Below are positions 1 to 9,546 of a stretch of DNA of 49,444 nucleotides, piece after piece. Source of the DNA: Azohydromonas australica DSM 1124 (lineage in GTDB: Bacteria > Pseudomonadota > Gammaproteobacteria > Burkholderiales > Burkholderiaceae_C); assembly GCF_000430725.1 (NCBI RefSeq), contig NZ_KE387222.1, positions 3,389 through 52,832 of the forward strand, given 5' to 3'. A program made the translations under genes and the position numbers. Under the pieces are notes generated by a model, which searched no databases, had not been told where the DNA came from, and worked only from the letters and a program-made list of their open reading frames with translations. Position 1 is the stretch's first letter; every line of letters begins with the position of its first letter.

Positions 1-400
1 CCGGCTTCGGCCGTGCCGCCGAGCACCGGCGTGGTGTCGTTGGTCGCCTCCGTCGTGTCCAGCGTCGGCACGGCCGGCGCCTCGGTGTCCAGCGTGAACC
101 CGCCGCTGCCCGTGCTGCGGTTGCCTGCCGCGTCGAGGCTGGCCAGCTCCACCGTCTTGGCGCCGTCGGTGCCCAGCGCGAAGCTGCCTTCCGCCGGCGT
201 GGCCGCGCCCGTGTCCAACGTCCAATTACCGCTGGCGTCGGCCGTGACCTCGAAGGTCGCGCCGCCCACCGTCACGCGCACCGTGCTGCCGGCCTCAGCC
301 GTGCCGCCGAGCACCGGCGTGGTGTCGTTGGTCGCGACCGTGGTGCCCAGCGTGGGCGCCGCGGGCGCCACGGTATCGACCAGCACGCCGTCGGCGCTGA
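1..400 (-). repeat. Tandem Ig-like module repeat, period 288 bp (96 aa)
   Basis: The sequence starting at position 1 recurs at position 289 with only scattered substitutions over the first ~60 bases (shared core GCCGTGCCGCCGAGCACCGG). On the minus strand both copies encode 'TNDTTPVLGGTAEAG' followed by a beta-rich module. A more diverged third copy lies near 1640-1740 ('TNSATPVLRGQAEAG'). More copies probably continue left of the window. Confidence 0.8.
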
Positions 401-3400
401 CGCCGTCCAGCGTCAGCACCGCGTCGTGGCCGACGCCATCCTGGATGCTGCCGCCGGTGCCCAGCACGATCGCGCTGCCCAGCGCGATGCCGTCCAGATC
501 CTCGTCGCCCGCGCCCACGGTGAAGGTGAAGGTCACCGTGCTGCCGGCGGTGGCGTCGTAGGTGAAGGACTTGGCAACGGCGCTGCCGCTGCCGGTCCGG
601 AACGTGGCCTCGATCGTGGGCGTGCCCGCTACCGTCACGTCCTCGTCGAAGGTCACCGTCAGCGTGATGACGTCGCCCGTGACGTAGTAGCCGCCGGGCC
701 GGGCCGAGGGCAGCACCTCCACGGCCGTGACCGTCGGCGCTGCCGTGTCCACCTTGAAGCCGGAGTTCCAGCCAAACCAGTTCGGGTCGACGACCACCGC
801 GTTGCCGGCCTTGTCGCGGCCGGCCGTGGCGCCGCTGCCGGGGTCGAAGGACTCGATGGTGACGCCGTCGCCGTCCGTGTCGCCGTCCTGGACCACGTAG
901 CTGAACGTAATGCGCCCCGTCCCGCTGCCTTCGACATAAGTGGCCTGGCGCATGACGCCGCCCACGTCGATGCCAAGCCTCGCGTTCGAGCCGACGTAGA
1001 GGTGGTCGAAGAAGTCCACGTAGAACGTCAGGGTGTCGCCTGCGCGGGAGACGTCGGCGCCGGACTTGGCGAAGTAGCTCAGGAACGGCGCCACGTGGTC
1101 CACGCTGTAGGTGGACTCGTTGTCGCCGATGACCGCGGTGTCGAGCGCGTTGCCCGCGGCGTCCTGGATGTCGCGCGGGCTGCCGGCGGCGGCGAAGCCC
1201 AGCGTGACCGAGCCCTCGTCCATGAGCGCCAGGTCGCCGCCGGAGACGGTCACGTCCCAGGCGTTGCCGCCGGCGGACACCACGCCGGTGACGGTGCCGG
1301 TGGTGCCGCTGACGCTGAAGTCGTCGGTGCCCACGTTGCCCACGGGACCGTCGAAGGTCACGCGCCACACCAGCTCGGTGGCGTTGGTCACGCCGCCGCT
1401 GTTGGCGCTGAGGCGGACGATGGACAGCACCTTCGGCGCCGTCGTGTCGAGCGTGAACGTGCCGCTGCCGCCGGTGGCGTTGCCCGCGGCGTCGGTGCTG
1501 GTGAGGGTGACGGTCTTGCCCGTGCCGTCCGCGCCCAGGTCCAGCGTGCCGGTGTGGGCGTCGCTGGCGGTGTCCACCGTCCACTGGCCGGAGCCGTTGG
1601 CCAGGGTGGTGTAGACCGCGCCGCCGACCTCGACCTTGACGACGCTGCCGGCCTCGGCCTGGCCGCGCAGCACGGGCGTGGCGCTGTTGGTGAGCGTGGT
1701 GCCCAGCGTGGGCGCGTCGGGCGCCACCGCATCGACCACCACGGCCGAGGTGTCGCCCACGCCATTGAGCGTGGTGTCGAGCGCGTTGCCCGCCTGGTCC
1801 TGGGTGCCGCTGCCGGCGTCGAAGGAGGTGACGCTGATGCCGCCGGCCCCGATGTCGCCGTCCACGACGGTGTAGGCGAAGACGGCGTCGGTGGTGCCGG
1901 AGCCGCCGACGTAGACGGCCTCGCGTGCGACGCCGCCGATGTCCAGCACCAGCTTGGCGCCGGTGCCGATCACGACCTTCTCGCTGAAGCTCACGGTGAA
2001 GCTCAGCGTGTCGCCGGCGACGTAGCTGCCCGCGGCCGGCACGTCCACGGCGGTGATGGCCGGCTCCGTGGTGTCGAGCACGTAGTCCCGCTCGAACTCG
2101 GCGCTCTCATTGCCGGCGGCGTCCACCACCTTGGCCTTCAGCGTGCCGCTGCCGGCGAGGGTGGCGTTGTCCAGCGTCCAGGCCCGTCCGCTGGCGTCGA
2201 CGGTGGCCTCGTCCCAATGGGCGCCGTCGTCCAGCGACACGAACACCTTCTCGCCGTCGGCCAGCGCGGCCGTGAGGGTGCCGCTGATGCTCTGGCTGGC
2301 CGTGTTCGTGACCAGGTCGGTGCCGTCGGGACCGGTGTCGCTGGACAGGGCCACCGAGCCGATCGCGCTGGCCGGGTCGCTGGTGTCCACCGTCACGGCG
2401 TAGGCGGAAGACGCACCGCTGACCGCACCCATGCCGGTGTCCACGGCCTTGGCCGTGAACAGGTGCTGGCCATCGGCCAGCGGCGTGCTGCTGTAGTCGC
2501 TGTAGGCCCAGCTCCAGTTGCCGCTGCTGGCGGCGACGGTGGTGCCGACCTTCTCGCCGTCGAGGTACACCCAGACGGTGCTGCCGGCCGGCGCGGTGCC
2601 GCTGAGCGTGGGCAGGGTCTCGCTGGTGATGCCGTCGCTGCCGGAGCTGCCGCTGTCCAGGGAGATGCCCGTGATCTCCGGCGCGGCGACGTCGGCGGGG
2701 TGCAGGCTCGCGGTCACCGCCTCGTAGGTCGTGGTGCCGTCGTTGATCGTCACCGAGAACACGCGCGGGCCGTCCACCACCGTGGGCACCGCGTACATCA
2801 GGTTGCCGACGACGTCCTGCATCTCCTGGGCGCGGACGGCGTAGAGCGCATTGCCGGTGGCGCCGCTGATCACCTGGTCGAACAGGTTGATGCGCAGGTC
2901 GCGCCCGTCCTGCCCGTCGAAGAAGCCGTCCACGGTGCCGATGGCGTCGCCGACGTAGTACACCGTCTCGCCGGCGCCGAGGCTGTAGTCCGCCGAGGCC
3001 AGGTCCAGGCCGGCGGTCAGGATGTAGCCGTCGGCGAAACTGAACGAGCCGTCGCGCACGCCTTCGATCTGCTCCACCAGCACGTAGCCCTTGGCGAAGC
3101 TCGTGGACGGGTCTTCGCTGAAGTACGTCCAGATGTTGGAGTCCAGGTAGCTGGGCGTGTCGGGCGGCAGCAACTCGTCGTCGCCCTGCAATTCGACGAG
3201 CCCCGCGCTGGTGCTGCCGGTGTCGTCGGCCACCGACACGAACAGCTGCTGGACCACCGTGTTGCCCAGGGCATCGATGGCCGTGACCTCCACCTCGTAG
3301 GTGTTGTCGCCGTCCGCGCCGCCGGTGTCCAGCGGGTTCTCGTAGTCCGGGGCCTGCACGAAGCGCAGCACGCCGGTGCCCTCATCGATCTTGAAGAAGG

Positions 3401-6400
3401 CGCGGTCCTCGCCGCCGGTCACCGTGAAGCCGATCTGGCCGTGCAGGCTGCCGAGATCCATCGCGTCCCGGACGCTGGAGACCCAGGTGGTGTTCTCCGC
3501 AACCACGGGCGCGGCCATGTTGGCCACCAGCAGGGCCGGGTCCACGATGACGCCGTTGGCCGTGCGGTCGGCGTCGTAGTCGCCGCCGTCCACGAGGCTG
3601 AAGGTGATGACGTTCTGGCCGTTGACCTTGGTGGGGGTCAGGGGCGAGAGCCGGTCCCACGTGCCCGTGCGCAGGTTCTTCTTGTAGAGCACCGTCATCA
3701 GGCTGGTCGTGTCGACCGACAGCGTGACGTTGGCCGTGCCGCCGTTGCTCAGCCCGCTGACGGTGAAGCCCACCTGTCCCAGCGGCATCGTGACGCCCTT
3801 GGCCATGCCCGTCGGCGTGGTCAGGGCGGTCAGGCCGCTGAGCGACAACCCGCTGTCGACGGCCAGGTTGAAGGTGTAGTTGGTCTTGACGACGCTGGCG
3901 ATGGAGCCGGTGTTGCCCGGGCCCAGCGTGAGCTTGTAGATGGCGCTGGAGTAGTCCGCGCCGTCGCTGACCTGGAACTGGGCCACCGTCACGCCGCCGC
4001 TCACCGCAGGCGTGTAGCGCAGCTTGCCCGCGGCGATGTCCGCGGCGCTGATCTCCTGGCCGGCGATGACGGCGACGCCGTCGTACTCCAGCGTGCCGGC
4101 GCTCGTCGGCTGCGGGACGTTGACGATCCTGACGAAGGCCAGCGCGTTGCCGTCGGCGTCGCTGAAGCTGCCGAAGTCGCTCGCGCTCAGCGTCACCTCG
4201 GTGGTGCCGCTGGTGGTGACGCGGTCGTCGGTGCTGGTGGGCCGGGTGTTGACGGTGTGGAAGTCCAGCACCGTGTCGCTGCTGACGGCCACGCTGGCGT
4301 TGCCCGCGCCGTCCACCAGCGCGCCGGCGTCGACGAGCACGTGGTAATGCGTGCCGCCGCGCAGGCTGGCGGTGGGGTTGAGGGTGACGGTGCTGCCCGA
4401 GATCGTGACCTGGCTGGCGTCGGTGACGTCGATGACGCGGGTGTCGCTGCCGTCGACGGGGTTGAAGATGCGGATGAAGCCGCTGCCCGCGGCGACCGCC
4501 TCGCTGAACTTGAGCACCAGGTCGTCGGCGACGGCCACGCCGGTGGCGCCGTCCAGCGGCGTGGACGCGGCGGCGTCCAGCGCGGGCGCCACGTCGTCGC
4601 TGACGGTGATGGTGAAGGCCTGGGCCGTGCTCAGCCCGCCGCCGTCGGTCGTGCGGACGTAGACCTTGTAGCTGCCCGCGGCCAGCGCGCCGGCGCCCAC
4701 GTGCAGCGTGCCGCCCGAGATCGAGAACTTGCCGTTGTCGGCGTCGTTGCCGCCGCTGCCGGTGGCGAAGGCGTAGGTGAAGCTGCCCGCCCCGTCCGGG
4801 TCGGTGGTGGAGAACGTGCCCACCGTGGCGCCGGCCGTGGCCGCGCTCTGGCCCAGCGAGGCGCTGGACAGGCCCAGGGCCGTGGGCGCCTCGTTGACGT
4901 TGCCGATGGTGATGCCGACCGTGGCCGAGGCGTCGAGCGTGCTGCCGCCCGTCTCGTCGTACACCCCCACCTCCAGCGTGTAGCTGCCGGCCGCCTCGTG
5001 GTCCAGGACGGCGCCGCTGGCCACCTTGATGGTGCCGGTGGCGTCGATGGTGAACAGGCCGGCGCCGGTGCCGCCGGTGATGGACCAGGTCAGGCCGTTG
5101 GTGTCGCCGGACACCTGCATGCTGCCCACCACCGTGCCGGCGGGCGAGTTCTCGTCCACCGTGAGGCTGGCCGGTCCGTCGATGGCCGGGGCCACGTCCG
5201 TCAGCTCCAGCGCGATGCTGCTGTAGGTGGTGGTGGTGCCGTCGTGGGTGGCGACCTGGATGGCGGCCGCTCCGGTGGCGTTGGCGGTGGCGGTGAAGGT
5301 CACCGAGGCCAGCGCGGCGTTGACGGCGGTGGCGCTGCCGCTGATCTGCACCGTGCCCGTGCCGTCGCCGGTGATCACCGCGGCGCCGCCGGTGGTGACG
5401 CTCAGCGTGCCGCCGGTGGCCATGAGCGTGGTGGCGAGGCTGTCGCCGTCGGCGTCGCTGACGCGGATCTGGTTGCCGTGGCCGGCGCTCAGCACGATCG
5501 AGCCGTTTTCCGCCAGCGTCTGCGTCGCGGCGGGCACGGTGTGCACCGGCGCGTCGTTGGCGCCCGTGACGGTGATCGTCACCGTTGCCGGGTCGCTGCT
5601 GGCGCCCTGGGCGTCGGTGGCGCGGTAGGTGAAGGAGACGTTCTCGCTCTGGCCGGCGCGCAGCGCGTCGAAGGCGGTGCCCGGGTTGAAGGTGTAGGTG
5701 CCGTTGGCGTTGAAGGTGAGCGTGCCCTTGCCGGCGGGCACGTCCGACACCAGCGAATAGCTCAGCTCGCCGTCACGCACCACCGTCAGCGCGATACCCC
5801 AGTCGCCCCAGGGCTGCAGCTGGCGGGTGACGTGGTTGTTGAGGTCCTTGAACGTCAGGCGCAGGCCGTTGCCCGCGGTGTTGACGCCGATGGTGTAGGG
5901 CAGGTCGGCGTAGTTGGCGTGGGTCTGGAAGGCCGCCACCATGTCGCCGATGGAGGCGAAGCCGCCGGTGTTGCGGATGACGACGCCGTACTCGGCGTTG
6001 GCCTCGCCGTAGAACGACCAGGTGCGCTCCACCCAGTAATCGACGGCGCCGGTTTCCTGGATCTCCGGCAGCGCGTCCGCGTCGGTGGCCGCGGGCACCG
6101 AGCCGCCGAGGGTGGTGTTCTCCGCGGTCGTCTTGCTGCTGTCGGCGGCCTGCGGTGCCTGGTTGTGCACCACGTGGTAGACGTTGGTGCCGCCGCTGAG
6201 CGTGGTGTCGAGCGCGTTGCCCGCGGCGTCGGTGACGTTGTGGCCGAAGGCGAAGCCCAGGGTCACGTCGCCCGTCATGGTGTCGACGTTGCCGCTCGAC
6301 ACCGTCACGTCGTAGGCGTTGCCACCGGCCGACACGACGCTGGTGACGTTGCCGGTGGTGCCGCTGACCGTGAAGTCGCTCTTGTCCAGGTTGGAGACCG

Positions 6401-9400
6401 CCTCGCTGAAGGTCAGGCGCCACACCAGGCCGCCGGTGGCGCTGGTGGTGCCGCTGACGTTCGTGGTCTGCCGGGTCACGGAGGTCACCGTGGGCGCGAC
6501 GTTGTCGGCGACGGTGATGGTCAGCGCCTGGTTGACGTAGTAGCTGCCCGCGTCGGTGGCGCGCACCAGCACGCGGTAGCTGCCCGCGGCCAGCGCGCTG
6601 CTGCCCACGCGCAACGTGTTGCCCGAGATCAAGAACTTGCCGTTGTCGGCGTCGTTGGTGCCGTTGCCGGCGGCCAGGCTGAAGGTGTGGGTGTCGCCGG
6701 CGTCAGGATCGGTAGCGGCGAGCGTGCCCACCGTGGCACTGGCCGTGGCCGCGCTCTGGTTGATCGAGGTACTGGACAGGCTGACGGCCGTGGGCGCCTC
6801 GTTGACGTTGACGAGGTTGATGGTCACCGACGTCGTGCTGTCGGCGGCCGTGTCCGCGTCCTCGTCGTCCAGGTCCACGGTCACCGTGTAGGAGCTGGTG
6901 CTTTCGTAGTCCAGGATGGCGCCGTTGGCGACCGTGATGATGCCGCCGGGGATGATGGTGAACAGGCCGCCGCCGCCGCTGAGCGACCAGACCCGGCCAT
7001 TGGGGTCGCCGGAGGCGACCAGGGTGCCGATCTGCGTGCCGGCAGCCGCGTTCTCGTTGACGGAGAAGGTCCAGCTCGGGCTGACGATGGACGGGTTCAC
7101 GTCCACGACGCCGATGGTGACCGTGTCGGTATCGCTGCCGCCGCTGCCGTCGCTGGTGCTGACCTGCAGCGTGTTGTTGACGCCGCTCGTGTTGCTGGTG
7201 GGCGTGTAGCTCACGCTGGCCAGCGCGGCGTTGACGTTGACCACGCTGCCGCTGATGGTGACGGTGCCGGTGCCGTTGTTGGTGATGGTGGCGCCGCCGC
7301 CGGTAGTGACGGAGACGGTGCCGCCCGTGGCGGTGAGCGTGGTGCTGAGGCTGCCGCTGTCGGCGTCGCTGACCTGGATGGCGTTGCTGTTGGCGCTGCT
7401 GAACACCAGCGTGGCGTTCTCGTTGACGCTCTGCGTGCCCGGCACGGTGTTGACCGGCGCCTGGTTGTGCGCGACGTGGTAGACGTTGTTGCCGCCGCTG
7501 AGCGTGGTGTCGAGCGCGTTGCCCGCGGTGTCGATGACGTCGTGGCCGGCCGCGAAGCTCAGCGTCACGTCGCCGGTCATGGTGTCGAGGTTGCCGCCGC
7601 TGGCCGTCACGTCGTAGGTGGTGCCGCTGACCAGCGTCAGGCCCGTGACCGTGCCCGTAGTGCCGCTGAGCGTGAAGTCGGTCTTGTCCAGGTTGGAGAC
7701 CGCCTCGCCGAAGGTCAGCCGCCACGTCAGGCCGCCGGTGGCGCTGGTGTTGCCGCTGGAGTTGGTGGTCTGGCGTGCCACGGCAGTGACCGTGGGCGCC
7801 GAAGTGTCCAGCGTGTACGGCTGCGAATACACGGTGCCGTCGCCGCCGCTGTTGCTCACCTTGACTTTGAGCGAGTTGCTGCCGCCGCTGAGCGTGGCGT
7901 TGGTAAGGCTCCAGATCGTGCTGCCCTGGGCAGCCGTGGCCGTGGACCAGGTTGACCCCCCATCGGTGGACACCCGCACCGACTCGCCCGCCGCCAGGGG
8001 AGCCGACAGCGAGCCGCTGACGGTCTGCGACGCGGTCTTGGTGATGAAGTCCGTGATGCTGCTGCCGGTGTCGCTCGAAATGGCGACGGATGAAATGGTG
8101 GTGGTGGGTTTGGTGACCGGCGCCTGAATATTGGTCAGGTACACGTCGTCAACGTAAACCTGGAAAGATTTATTTGCCGTCAGCGTGAAGGTGCTGATGC
8201 CCTGGAATTTGGTATCTGCCGAGACGTCAAAGGTGCCGATGGTCGCGTCGGCGATGGTCTTGGTCGCGGTGGCGCCTCCGGCGGCGGACAGGGTGAAGGT
8301 CGTCTCGCCGGTGATGGGGGCCAGTGCCAGGCTGCTCAGGTTGAATACGTTCGGCCCGTTGATGGTGAACGTGATGGACGTCGTCGTCGGATCGGAAATG
8401 ACGCTGTTCGATCCGTTGATGGGGGAGTAGCCGTTATCGGCGGACTTGTAGACCCCTTCCGTCGAAGTCAGCGTGAGCACGAAGCTTCCTACCGTCTGCG
8501 ACACGGCGGGCTTGCCGCCGACCGTCAGCGCGTTGAAGCTGCTGTCGAAGTTGAAAGTGGCGTTGGCCAGCAGGCCGCCGTAGCCCTGCGCGCTCAGGGC
8601 GGGCGCATCGACGACGCCGGCAGCGGCTTCGAGCGTCCAGTCGCCGCCCTGCAGCACCGAGCCGGTGGGGTCGGTGGAGGCGGCCACGTCGGCCCCGGTG
8701 GCGGCCTGCAGGGCCGAGATGAAGCGCTGGCCGTCGGCGTCGGCGGCCACGTCGCAGCCGTAGAGCAGCAAGTCGCCGCCGGCCTTGAGCGCTTGGCCGA
8801 GCTGGGCCAGCTCGGCCCGCACCAGGGCGGAGCCCAAGCTGGACTCGGTGACCGTGTCGGTGCCCAGGTGCAGCGTGCCTTGCTCGCCGTGGCTGAGGAC
8901 GTGGATGGCGTCGTAGCCGCCATGGCCCTGTGCCCAGCGGGCGATCTGGGCCAGGCCGGACGCCTGGCCATCGATTTCCACCACTTCCACGCCGGCACGC
9001 ACGCCGGCTTCCAGCGCGCGGAAGCCATCGACCGAGGTATCGACGAACACGACTTCCTTGCGTCCGCCGTTGAGCGCCGGGTCCGCCGCGCGCACTTCCA
9101 CCGGCGCCGGCGTTGCGGGCATCAGCGCCAGCGCGGCTGCGTCAGGCAGCGCATGGGCGGCGTCCGCCTGCGGGCGCACGGCGTCCGCGGCCGTGGCGAT
9201 GGCCGCGCCGTCGAACATGAAGCGCTGCTCCAGCGCCAGGGGCCGCAGTGCGCCGCGCACAATGCGCGGGGACGAGGGCTTGAGCAACGCCGTGCCGGTG
9301 TCCGCGCCCACCGACTCGCTGCCGCCGGATTTCTTTCCCTGGCCACGCACGATTTCCGCCACGGCGACAAAACTGCGGGTCACTTCGCTCCAAACGGTAC

Positions 9401-9416
9401 GGTGGAATTTGTTCAT
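1..9416 (-). CDS. Giant DUF4347/Ig-like/cadherin-like repeat adhesin (C-terminus beyond window)
   Basis: One uninterrupted reading frame of 3,138 codons enters the left edge without a stop. The ATG at 9416 has a GGAG 12 nt upstream. The N-terminus (MNKFHRTVWSEV...) resembles the ESPR of type V proteins, but no hydrophobic signal segment follows. Residues 62-71 carry an LEPR-like motif (LEQRFMFDGA). A DUF4347 domain covers about 118-280, with LSHG around His175 and YGCDVA around Cys221. After it come many repeats: Ig-like modules with 'TTNSSGNTSATGGLTWRLTF', cadherin-like modules with 'NVNEAPTALGLS', and dystroglycan/Big-type modules ending 'GGTAEAG'. Family knowledge suggests a cell-surface adhesin, often exported by type I secretion with a C-terminal signal, which cannot be seen here. 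It is the last visible gene of a same-strand cluster with collar, adaptor and TolC-like genes. The function as adhesin is inferred from architecture. Confidence 0.9.
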   Translation of the reverse strand, partial: MNKFHRTVWSEVTRSFVAVAEIVRGQGKKSGGSESVGADTGTALLKPSSPRIVRGALRPLALEQRFMFDGAAIATAADAVRPQADAAHALPDAAALALMPATPAPVEVRAADPALNGGRKEVVFVDTSVDGFRALEAGVRAGVEVVEIDGQASGLAQIARWAQGHGGYDAIHVLSHGEQGTLHLGTDTVTESSLGSALVRAELAQLGQALKAGGDLLLYGCDVAADADGQRFISALQAATGADVAASTDPTGSVLQGGDWTLEAAAGVVDAPALSAQGYGGLLANATFNFDSSFNALTVGGKPAVSQTVGSFVLTLTSTEGVYKSADNGYSPINGSNSVISDPTTTSITFTINGPNVFNLSSLALAPITGETTFTLSAAGGATATKTIADATIGTFDVSADTKFQGISTFTLTANKSFQVYVDDVYLTNIQAPVTKPTTTISSVAISSDTGSSITDFITKTASQTVSGSLSAPLAAGESVRVSTDGGSTWSTATAAQGSTIWSLTNATLSGGSNSLKVKVSNSGGDGTVYSQPYTLDTSAPTVTAVARQTTNSSGNTSATGGLTWRLTFGEAVSNLDKTDFTLSGTTGTVTGLTLVSGTTYDVTASGGNLDTMTGDVTLSFAAGHDVIDTAGNALDTTLSGGNNVYHVAHNQAPVNTVPGTQSVNENATLVFSSANSNAIQVSDADSGSLSTTLTATGGTVSVTTGGGATITNNGTGTVTISGSVVNVNAALASVSYTPTSNTSGVNNTLQVSTSDGSGGSDTDTVTIGVVDVNPSIVSPSWTFSVNENAAAGTQIGTLVASGDPNGRVWSLSGGGGLFTIIPGGIITVANGAILDYESTSSYTVTVDLDDEDADTAADSTTSVTINLVNVNEAPTAVSLSSTSINQSAATASATVGTLAATDPDAGDTHTFSLAAGNGTNDADNGKFLISGNTLRVGSSALAAGSYRVLVRATDAGSYYVNQALTITVADNVAPTVTSVTRQTTNVSGTTSATGGLVWRLTFSEAVSNLDKSDFTVSGTTGNVTSVVSAGGNAYDVTVSSGNVDTMTGDVTLGFAFGHNVTDAAGNALDTTLSGGTNVYHVVHNQAPQAADSSKTTAENTTLGGSVPAATDADALPEIQETGAVDYWVERTWSFYGEANAEYGVVIRNTGGFASIGDMVAAFQTHANYADLPYTIGVNTAGNGLRLTFKDLNNHVTRQLQPWGDWGIALTVVRDGELSYSLVSDVPAGKGTLTFNANGTYTFNPGTAFDALRAGQSENVSFTYRATDAQGASSDPATVTITVTGANDAPVHTVPAATQTLAENGSIVLSAGHGNQIRVSDADGDSLATTLMATGGTLSVTTGGAAVITGDGTGTVQISGSATAVNAALASVTFTATANATGAAAIQVATHDGTTTTYSSIALELTDVAPAIDGPASLTVDENSPAGTVVGSMQVSGDTNGLTWSITGGTGAGLFTIDATGTIKVASGAVLDHEAAGSYTLEVGVYDETGGSTLDASATVGITIGNVNEAPTALGLSSASLGQSAATAGATVGTFSTTDPDGAGSFTYAFATGSGGNDADNGKFSISGGTLHVGAGALAAGSYKVYVRTTDGGGLSTAQAFTITVSDDVAPALDAAASTPLDGATGVAVADDLVLKFSEAVAAGSGFIRIFNPVDGSDTRVIDVTDASQVTISGSTVTLNPTASLRGGTHYHVLVDAGALVDGAGNASVAVSSDTVLDFHTVNTRPTSTDDRVTTSGTTEVTLSASDFGSFSDADGNALAFVRIVNVPQPTSAGTLEYDGVAVIAGQEISAADIAAGKLRYTPAVSGGVTVAQFQVSDGADYSSAIYKLTLGPGNTGSIASVVKTNYTFNLAVDSGLSLSGLTALTTPTGMAKGVTMPLGQVGFTVSGLSNGGTANVTLSVDTTSLMTVLYKKNLRTGTWDRLSPLTPTKVNGQNVITFSLVDGGDYDADRTANGVIVDPALLVANMAAPVVAENTTWVSSVRDAMDLGSLHGQIGFTVTGGEDRAFFKIDEGTGVLRFVQAPDYENPLDTGGADGDNTYEVEVTAIDALGNTVVQQLFVSVADDTGSTSAGLVELQGDDELLPPDTPSYLDSNIWTYFSEDPSTSFAKGYVLVEQIEGVRDGSFSFADGYILTAGLDLASADYSLGAGETVYYVGDAIGTVDGFFDGQDGRDLRINLFDQVISGATGNALYAVRAQEMQDVVGNLMYAVPTVVDGPRVFSVTINDGTTTYEAVTASLHPADVAAPEITGISLDSGSSGSDGITSETLPTLSGTAPAGSTVWVYLDGEKVGTTVAASSGNWSWAYSDYSSTPLADGQHLFTAKAVDTGMGAVSGASSAYAVTVDTSDPASAIGSVALSSDTGPDGTDLVTNTASQSISGTLTAALADGEKVFVSLDDGAHWDEATVDASGRAWTLDNATLAGSGTLKAKVVDAAGNESAEFERDYVLDTTEPAITAVDVPAAGSYVAGDTLSFTVSFSEKVVIGTGAKLVLDIGGVAREAVYVGGSGTTDAVFAYTVVDGDIGAGGISVTSFDAGSGTQDQAGNALDTTLNGVGDTSAVVVDAVAPDAPTLGTTLTNSATPVLRGQAEAGSVVKVEVGGAVYTTLANGSGQWTVDTASDAHTGTLDLGADGTGKTVTLTSTDAAGNATGGSGTFTLDTTAPKVLSIVRLSANSGGVTNATELVWRVTFDGPVGNVGTDDFSVSGTTGTVTGVVSAGGNAWDVTVSGGDLALMDEGSVTLGFAAAGSPRDIQDAAGNALDTAVIGDNESTYSVDHVAPFLSYFAKSGADVSRAGDTLTFYVDFFDHLYVGSNARLGIDVGGVMRQATYVEGSGTGRITFSYVVQDGDTDGDGVTIESFDPGSGATAGRDKAGNAVVVDPNWFGWNSGFKVDTAAPTVTAVEVLPSARPGGYYVTGDVITLTVTFDEDVTVAGTPTIEATFRTGSGSAVAKSFTYDATAGSTVTFTFTVGAGDEDLDGIALGSAIVLGTGGSIQDGVGHDAVLTLDGVSADGVLVDTVAPAAPTLGTTVATNDTTPVLGGTAEAGSTVRVTVGGATFEVTADASGNWTLDTGAATPAEGSFALGTDGAKTVELASLDAAGNRSTGSGGFTLDTEAPAVPTLDTTEATNDTTPVLGGTAEA

Positions 9417-9546
9417 GGCGCGGGGAATCTCCGGAAACGCAACTACGGCTTGGGCTACGTGGAAAAGCCGCCGGCGCTGAGGACCGGCAGCTGCTGCAGG
9501 CATCGGCTAGTGCGGATACCTGGAACGGTGGATCACTGCGCCGCCA

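Noticed and set aside
1..600. Regular repeats at the left edge as a possible CRISPR array
   Set aside because: The repeats are 288 bp long, in frame and protein-coding; they are adhesin modules.
295..1584. 429-codon Arg/His-rich frame on the minus strand
   Set aside because: It is a frame-shifted shadow of the adhesin gene with extreme Arg/His/Gly composition.
426..7955. A 2,509-codon open frame on the plus strand
   Set aside because: It is antisense to the giant adhesin. The Val/Ala/Gly/Arg/His-rich product has no family features, while the opposite strand encodes clear Ig and cadherin-like modules. GC-biased codons keep the complementary frame open.
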